In this document: positions 1 through 4,582 of the stretch, one piece after another | How positions within the stretch are numbered: position 1 is the first letter of the stretch | How the letters are laid out: each line of letters starts with the position of its first letter | Source of the DNA: Kiritimatiellales bacterium | GTDB taxonomy: Bacteria > Verrucomicrobiota > Kiritimatiellia > Kiritimatiellales > Pontiellaceae | Assembly: GCA_030630445.1 (NCBI GenBank) | Contig: DAOVNC010000193.1 | Coordinates: forward strand, 1 to 6,882 | Reading direction: 5' to 3' | Length of the DNA: 6,882 bases | Notes under the pieces: model-generated | Seen by the model: only the letters and a program-made list of their open reading frames with translations | What the model was told of the DNA's origin: nothing | The model's database searches: none | Made by a program: the position numbers and the translations under genes

Positions 1-1607
1 AGCTCTTCGATGGCGGGCAGCTCGAACGATTCCATCTCGCAGGCGAAGGTGATCGACTTGCCCGTCGCCCCCGCCCGGCCAGTGCGTCCGATGCGGTGGA
101 CATAGTCGTCCGGGTTTTCGGGAATGTTGAAGTTTACCACGTGACTGATGCCGTCGACGTGGATACCGCGCCCGGCGACGTCGGTGGCGACGAGCACCTT
201 GACCTTGCCTGCACGGAAGTCCTCCAAAATGCGCATGCGCTTCTTCTGGGCAACCGCGCCAGATAGCATTTCGCATTTGATTCCGTAGCGCTCCAGCTCG
301 TCCGCCAGCCGCTCGGTTTGGTCGCGACGGTTGGCGAAGACGAGGATCCGGTCGGGATTGTCGTTCTTGATAATGTTGTAGAGCAACGGGAACTTTTCCT
401 TGTCGGTCACGATGAAGACCTTTTGGTCGACCGTATCGACGGCGACCTGCTCCGGTTCGATGTCGATGCGCTCGGGATCGATCATCCAAGCTGCGGCGAG
501 GCGCATGACCTCGTCGGAAAGCGTTGCGCTAAAGAGCACGGTCTGGCGCTTTTCCTTCGCGGGCGTCTTGTAGATGATGCGGCGCACGTCGGGGATGAAG
601 CCCATGTCGAGCATGCGGTCGGCTTCGTCGATCACCATGATTTCGGTGAAGCGCAGGTTGACGACACCCTTGCTGGCAAAATCAAGCAAACGGCCCGGCG
701 TGGCAACGACGATATCGACGATGTCGTCGAGTTGGCGCTCCTGCTTGTTGTAGTCCATGCCGCCATAGAGCACGACGGTGCGCAGGCCAGTGAACTGGTT
801 TAGCCCTTCGGAGTCCTGCCCGATCTGCATCGCCAGCTCGCGGGTCGGCGCAATGATCAGCGCGCGGGGCGAGCCTTCACTTTGCTTTTCCAGCGGCTTG
901 TTGAGGCAGTGGTTGATGATCGAGATCAGGAACGCGGCGGTCTTGCCGGTGCCAGTCTGCGCGCGACCCGCCATGTCCTTGCCCTTGAGCGTGCCGGGCA
1001 GGATTTCGCCTTGGATCGGCGTGGCATACTGCCAGCCCAGCGCGTGGATGCTACGCATCAGGCGAGGGTGCAGATCCAGATCGTGGAACCGAATTTTGCC
1101 TTCCTCCGGCTCCACACTAAACTCGGATGAGTCCCAAGGAGTTTCTTCAGCCCGGGGCTTCGGAGCTTGTTTGGGCAGCGGTTTAAACTGGTTTTCAGGG
1201 CGGGGTTCGCGTTCTCTTTCCGGACGCGGCTTACGACTGCTTTTTTCACGTGGCTGGTCGGACTGAGTTTGCTCCGCCTTACGCTTGCGAAGCCTACGTT
1301 CATAGGCCACGCGGCGATCTTCCTCTTCAGGACGGAACTCTTTCATCCGCGCCTGTTCCGCTTCAGTCAGAACCAAGGGGGCGTTTTCCGGCTTTGGCTT
1401 ACGCCGCTGGCCTTGCCCGCCCTGCCCCTGCCGCGACTGCTGCCGGGGCTTTTTCTTTTTCGCGCCGCCGGGAGACCACTCTTCCTGCTGGGGCTTCTTG
1501 CGCTGCTTTTTCTTGAACGAGGACGAGGGTTGCTGTTTCGGGGCTTCCTGCTTTTTCGGCTCGTCCTTTTTGCCGAAAACGGAAGCTATTTTTTTAATGA
1601 TGCTCAA
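1..1607 (-). CDS. rhlB: DEAD-box ATP-dependent RNA helicase, RhlB-like (3' end cut by window edge)
   Basis: This gene encodes an ATP-dependent RNA helicase that unwinds short RNA duplexes in the cytoplasm; RhlB works in the RNase E degradosome in gamma-proteobacteria. The 535 visible codons show the full helicase core: Q motif with Gln199 (ATPIQ), Walker A AQTGTGKT ending at Thr223, PTRELA 254-259, TPGR, DEAD 327-330, SAT 360-362, VFANRR, ATDVAGRG and HRIGRTGR 504-511. The stretches YGGMDYNKQ and the final LPAIEE resemble E. coli RhlB (YGGDGYDKQ, LPAIEEYI) more than RhlE or SrmB. Residues 1-165 form a Lys/Arg/Gln/Pro-rich, probably disordered extension that begins with an amphipathic-looking stretch (SIIKKIASVFGKK), as in some Pseudomonas RhlB proteins. 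The start is TTG at 1607: an in-frame TAA lies one codon upstream (TAA-ACA-TTG) and AAAGGA sits 7 nt before TTG. The next in-frame ATG (1346, residue 88) has no good ribosome site. The family is certain; the RhlB subfamily and symbol are likely but inferred. Confidence 0.93.
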   Translation of the reverse strand, partial: MSIIKKIASVFGKKDEPKKQEAPKQQPSSSFKKKQRKKPQQEEWSPGGAKKKKPRQQSRQGQGGQGQRRKPKPENAPLVLTEAEQARMKEFRPEEEDRRVAYERRLRKRKAEQTQSDQPREKSSRKPRPEREREPRPENQFKPLPKQAPKPRAEETPWDSSEFSVEPEEGKIRFHDLDLHPRLMRSIHALGWQYATPIQGEILPGTLKGKDMAGRAQTGTGKTAAFLISIINHCLNKPLEKQSEGSPRALIIAPTRELAMQIGQDSEGLNQFTGLRTVVLYGGMDYNKQERQLDDIVDIVVATPGRLLDFASKGVVNLRFTEIMVIDEADRMLDMGFIPDVRRIIYKTPAKEKRQTVLFSATLSDEVMRLAAAWMIDPERIDIEPEQVAVDTVDQKVFIVTDKEKFPLLYNIIKNDNPDRILVFANRRDQTERLADELERYGIKCEMLSGAVAQKKRMRILEDFRAGKVKVLVATDVAGRGIHVDGISHVVNFNIPENPDDYVHRIGRTGRAGATGKSITFACEMESFELPAIEE

Positions 1608-1637
1608 TGTTTAGTCCTTTCGCATCCGAAAGGGACT
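1608..1637 (-). promoter_or_regulatory. Shine-Dalgarno-sequestering hairpin before the helicase TTG start
   Basis: On the minus strand, 1637-1627 (AGTCCCTTTCG) pairs with 1622-1613 (CGAAAGGACT) around a GATG tetraloop, giving 10 base pairs with one bulged C. The AAAGGA ribosome-binding site (1620-1615) lies entirely in the 3' arm. The TAA that closes the upstream frame (1613-1611) overlaps the base of the stem, and the TTG start at 1607 follows directly. The pairing is read directly from the sequence. That it blocks ribosome access, and is opened by translation from upstream, by warming or by the helicase itself, is inference. Confidence 0.6.
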
Positions 1638-1744
1638 GGAAGAATGGATTGCTGGATGGGTGCATTGCTGCATTTTGAAATGGGTTGTCGCTAAGCCGCC
1701 GTGGGCGTTGAAATTTTCCAGTAGTCCAAGAATCCATTCTTCCA
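1637..1744. repeat. Perfect 14-bp inverted repeat with 80-nt spacer
   Basis: TGGAAGAATGGATT at 1637-1650 is the exact reverse complement of AATCCATTCTTCCA at 1731-1744. The right arm overlaps the shorter palindrome at 1728-1741. The left arm abuts the 5' side of the SD hairpin, so the two structures stack next to each other or compete at base 1637. The repeat could close a long stem in the helicase leader RNA or mark the ends of a small palindromic intergenic element; the sequence alone does not decide which. Confidence 0.55.
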
Positions 1745-1791
1745 TCATCAATCGGATGATGTGGTTAGTATTTCCTGCATTCAGTTGCAGG
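1743..1791. repeat. Two adjacent short hairpins in the intergenic interval
   Basis: CATCATC (1743-1749) pairs with GATGATG (1755-1761) across AATCG. Then CCTGCA (1774-1779) pairs with TGCAGG (1786-1791) across six bases. Both are perfect but short. Their clustering with the longer repeat is more notable than either alone. No poly-T tract follows on either strand, so they are not obvious intrinsic terminators. Confidence 0.4.
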
Positions 1792-1982
1792 TTCGATTTG
1801 CGCTGCGGGCTGGCTCTTCCGCACCTCGCATTTTCTTCACCGGCGGGCGTCTGCCTCGGTAGTTTCCGGTCGAATGCGCGCGAATGTCTCCGAAAAGCGG
1901 ATCGAAGGCAACTCTTTAGCGCACCTAATTAAAGGGATGAATTTTACCGTGCAGCGAGCCTTCCCTTCGGATTGACGCGAGT

Positions 1983-4532
1983 TTACGGGACTTGATCGAC
2001 AAGGACCGTCAAGTAACCTTCGTCCAGCCCGCCCTTACCGTCGGAAACCTGCACCGTCCATGAATTGGCTCCGCGATCCGTAAAACCCGGAGTGCCCGAA
2101 AGTGCGCCGTTGAGGGCAACGTTCAGCCATGCCGGCCCACCCGCCTTGGAGAAGGTTAGCGAATCGCCGTCGGGATCGGTTGCCATTCCTGCAATTGAAT
2201 CGCTATACGGCACCCCGATCTGTCCTGCGGATGTTGCAAAGGTGGCGGAGGAGAAATTGGGTGAATGGCTGGAGGAACCGCTGCTAGCTGTTCCAGCAGC
2301 CTTAAACGACCAAATCTGGCCCGTGACGGTTCCCAAAGGCGTAACCGTGTCGATGCGCCAACAGGAGGTGTCGTTGGTGTTGAGCGTTCCCGGGGAATAG
2401 ATGTTGTTCGCCTGCTGGTTCACGAAGGCCAGATTGGTGGCGGCGGTTCCGAAATGGATGTTGTGCGATACCGCATCCTTTCCCGGCTTCCACATCAGGT
2501 CGGCGTCCGTGCGGGCGGCCAGCGAACCATCGCGCGGAATCGGGACGGAAGCCTGTTTGAAGGTGCAGCCGGGGATCCAATAGTTGGTATCGCCGAACTC
2601 GTACGCGCCCAGATCGGGTGCGCTGCCGGAATAGGTTTCCGTGATGCCCGGAACCGTTGTTCCGGCATCGATCAGATCCGACCCGAACTTTGGACGGAAA
2701 TCAAAGTTGAGTGGATCGCGCAGTTCGCCCATCAACGTTTTTCCAAGAATGTTTCCGTGCCAGACGCCGGCGGTATTGGTCGGTTGGAGCGGCCAGTTAT
2801 CGATTACATCGCCGGCTATGTTGCGAACGATGGAATTTTTGTTTCCGTGGTAGGGATGGTCGCCACGGCGGCCGGCAACGAGGTCGCCGTTCCCGTCGTA
2901 GCCGTAGAATTTTTCGCGGGCAATGTTGATGTCGCTCTTGGGGCCGTTGCCAAGGCCGGTAATGTTGTAGATGCGGTGCTTGTCGCCCTTCATGCGGAAT
3001 CCGCGGTTGTTGTTCATTGCCACCGTGTGATGCACCAGGCAATTGGTATTGGCAGAGTCACCGTCGAAGCGGATGCCGTTGCGGTCGGCCCCGTTGATGG
3101 CCCAGTTGTAGCGCACCACCGTGGTCGGTTGGGTGGGTTGCGGAATCTGGAACACGGAAAAGTCGCCCTTGAACATAAAGTTGTAGGCCAGGTTGTTTTC
3201 AATCAGCCCATCGGGACCGTTCTTGGTGGCGTTCTGCATGCCGAGCGTATGGAAGGTGCAATTGCGGATGGTTGAGCCGGATCCTTTTTTGTCGGACACC
3301 GCACCGTAGAGCGTGCGGCCGAACTGCGCATTATGGAACCAGCAGTTTTCAACCAGATTGGAGCCAAAGGTGCGGATATAGAGGCTGATCCCCTCGGAAC
3401 CCATGAACTCGCAATCGCGCCAGACCAGATTGGCGGGATCGCGTGCGCCGCCGGTCCGGTTGAACGGGGCGAAACGGGGATCGATCATTCCTCCGGGCAC
3501 GGTTTTCCCCAAGGTACGCTTTCCATAGCTGGAATAGAGGAAGCGGCAATCCTCGAATACGGTGTCGTAGGTGGAGTTCAGGACGAATGCGCCCCCCAGT
3601 AGCACGAGGCCGCGAAACTCAAGGAATTCGCAATGGTCGAGCGTAAGGAGATCGTCATGGATCTTGCCCTCGACAACGCGCCCCTCCGGCCCGCCGCCAT
3701 CGGCGAACCAGAGATACAGCTCGCCAGTAGCCTTGTCGTAGAACCATTCGCGTGGCGCGTCGAGACAGTCGATGTCGCCTTCGATGTAGTAGCGCGCACC
3801 GGAAGGCGGCTGTTTGGTTTTTGTGTCGGCCGCATAGGTTTCGGTGGTGTGCATGAATTGGCTGCTACCTGCGACGTGGTGGGTGATGATTTCCGAAAAG
3901 AAATCGTTTCCACTCACCATGCAGCGAAAGCCATTGAGCACCGCCCCCTCGAAACTTCTACCCGGGCTTGCAAGACTGTGCATGGATTCATTGTTGTAGA
4001 AATGCCCCCACATGCTCGCATCCGTGAGATGTGCCCAAGTGGAATCTTGATCCCAATAGCTGAACGGCGTGGGATCGTACCCATTTGAATCATCGGGCTC
4101 CATCCAGTCTTTCCGAACGTTCGGCCAGCGGGCGGCGGTCATGCATTTTCCATCGACAAACAACTGCCAAATATCCTGCGGAACCGTGGTTTTCCAGACC
4201 TTGGGATTCCGGCTCCACCGCGACCAGTTTCCAGCGATTGGAAGCGTCCCGGCAATCACCACCTCCTCGTTGCTATAGTTCTGGAACGTGATCCTGCGTC
4301 CCGATGTCCCAACCAGACCTTTGATGGTGATGGCCTCGTGGTATTTCCCTCCGCGAATATAGACCGTGCCACCGGGACCGACCGCACCGGCCGCCTCCTG
4401 AATGGAAGCAAACGGATCGTCGAAGGTGCCCGCAGCTCCCACCGTCCCGTTCGTCGCCACATAGTAGTCGGTCGCGACCACCCGTGATACGCAGCAGAGG
4501 AACACACCGAACACCAATACATAATTGCGCAT
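1983..4532 (-). CDS. Secreted right-handed beta-helix protein with Fn3-like and cadherin/Ig-like C-terminal domains
   Basis: This complete 849-residue exported protein is probably a carbohydrate-active enzyme or polysaccharide-binding protein acting outside the cytoplasm. Residues 1-20 form a signal peptide (RNYVLVFGVFL core, likely cut after VVA); the Cys pair 13-14 lacks a proper lipobox. Residues 22-64 carry the N-cap typical of pectate-lyase-like helices (DYYVATNG, GTFDDPFASIQEAA, GGTVYIRGGKY). The helix runs to about 650, with rung sequences such as LVENCWFHNA and TIRNCTFH, and ends with DLGAYEFGD. The elements VWKTTVP, QLFVDGK, ARWPN and DAPREWFYDKATGELYLW recall GH141-type and related beta-helix enzymes; that family link is tentative and I could not identify catalytic residues. 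Residues 663-745 are fibronectin-III-like, 746-758 a Ser-rich linker, and 759-849 an Ig/cadherin-like module with DPDGDSL, SGTP and VSDGKGG. No sorting signal such as PEP-CTERM is present. Start ATG 4532 is preceded by GAGGA at 7 nt. It lies 50 bp downstream of the GH101 gene. Confidence 0.88.
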   Translation of the reverse strand: MRNYVLVFGVFLCCVSRVVATDYYVATNGTVGAAGTFDDPFASIQEAAGAVGPGGTVYIRGGKYHEAITIKGLVGTSGRRITFQNYSNEEVVIAGTLPIAGNWSRWSRNPKVWKTTVPQDIWQLFVDGKCMTAARWPNVRKDWMEPDDSNGYDPTPFSYWDQDSTWAHLTDASMWGHFYNNESMHSLASPGRSFEGAVLNGFRCMVSGNDFFSEIITHHVAGSSQFMHTTETYAADTKTKQPPSGARYYIEGDIDCLDAPREWFYDKATGELYLWFADGGGPEGRVVEGKIHDDLLTLDHCEFLEFRGLVLLGGAFVLNSTYDTVFEDCRFLYSSYGKRTLGKTVPGGMIDPRFAPFNRTGGARDPANLVWRDCEFMGSEGISLYIRTFGSNLVENCWFHNAQFGRTLYGAVSDKKGSGSTIRNCTFHTLGMQNATKNGPDGLIENNLAYNFMFKGDFSVFQIPQPTQPTTVVRYNWAINGADRNGIRFDGDSANTNCLVHHTVAMNNNRGFRMKGDKHRIYNITGLGNGPKSDINIAREKFYGYDGNGDLVAGRRGDHPYHGNKNSIVRNIAGDVIDNWPLQPTNTAGVWHGNILGKTLMGELRDPLNFDFRPKFGSDLIDAGTTVPGITETYSGSAPDLGAYEFGDTNYWIPGCTFKQASVPIPRDGSLAARTDADLMWKPGKDAVSHNIHFGTAATNLAFVNQQANNIYSPGTLNTNDTSCWRIDTVTPLGTVTGQIWSFKAAGTASSGSSSHSPNFSSATFATSAGQIGVPYSDSIAGMATDPDGDSLTFSKAGGPAWLNVALNGALSGTPGFTDRGANSWTVQVSDGKGGLDEGYLTVLVDQVP

Positions 4533-4544
4533 TACCTATTCCTC
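4533..4544 (-). promoter_or_regulatory. Ribosome-binding site of the beta-helix gene
   Basis: On the minus strand GAGGA (4544-4540) stands 7 nt before the ATG at 4532. It supports this start, which also places the signal peptide at the very N-terminus. The 50-bp junction behind the GH101 stop contains only a weak 5-bp hairpin (CGGTT-TGC-AACCG) without a T-run, so read-through transcription between the two genes is plausible. Confidence 0.7.
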
Positions 4545-4582
4545 ATCCCGCCTGCCTAGACGGTTGCAAACCGGTCGCTTGA

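Larger units (their letters stand above)
1608..1982. other. Intergenic interval with serial inverted repeats; no convincing gene
   Basis: This 375-bp gap separates the beta-helix gene stop from the helicase start. I see no protein gene with a ribosome site and no clear sigma-70 promoter. It contains several dyads: the SD hairpin (1613-1637); a perfect 14-bp inverted repeat with arms 1637-1650 and 1731-1744; a 6-2-6 palindrome, AAGAAT-CC-ATTCTT, at 1728-1741; CATCATC/GATGATG at 1743-1761 with a 5-nt loop; and CCTGCA/TGCAGG at 1774-1791 with a 6-nt loop. Just after the beta-helix stop, AAGGGA (1932-1937) could pair with TCCCTT (1962-1967) across a 24-nt loop, but no T-run follows, so I do not call a terminator. 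The interval most likely holds the 3' UTR of the beta-helix gene and the promoter and leader of the helicase. Confidence 0.7.

Noticed and set aside
318..803. 161-codon acidic plus-strand frame
   Set aside because: It is antisense to the helicase core carrying DEAD and SAT motifs, and its own product has no domain signature.
1167..1694. 175-codon plus-strand frame with a hydrophobic, Leu/Phe-rich product resembling a membrane protein
   Set aside because: It is the reverse complement of the Lys/Arg/Glu-rich helicase tail (Lys AAG and Glu GAA read as Leu CTT and Phe TTC). The hydrophobicity is an artefact.
1660..1932. 90-codon plus-strand frame in the intergenic interval
   Set aside because: It starts at GTG without a ribosome site, runs through the palindromes and its product looks like translated non-coding DNA. 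It is best explained by the dyad-rich interval itself.
1932..1967. Possible terminator after the beta-helix gene
   Set aside because: The arms are only 6 bp with a 24-nt loop and no T-run follows on the minus strand.
2265..3275. 336-codon open frame on the plus strand
   Set aside because: It lies wholly antisense inside the beta-helix gene, which has a signal peptide, recognisable domains and a good ribosome site. The antisense product is a Val/Ala/Gly-rich shadow of GC-rich codons with no motif.
4561..4573. CGGTT/AACCG hairpin between the GH101 and beta-helix genes
   Set aside because: It is only a 5-bp stem with no T-run; too weak to call a terminator or attenuator.
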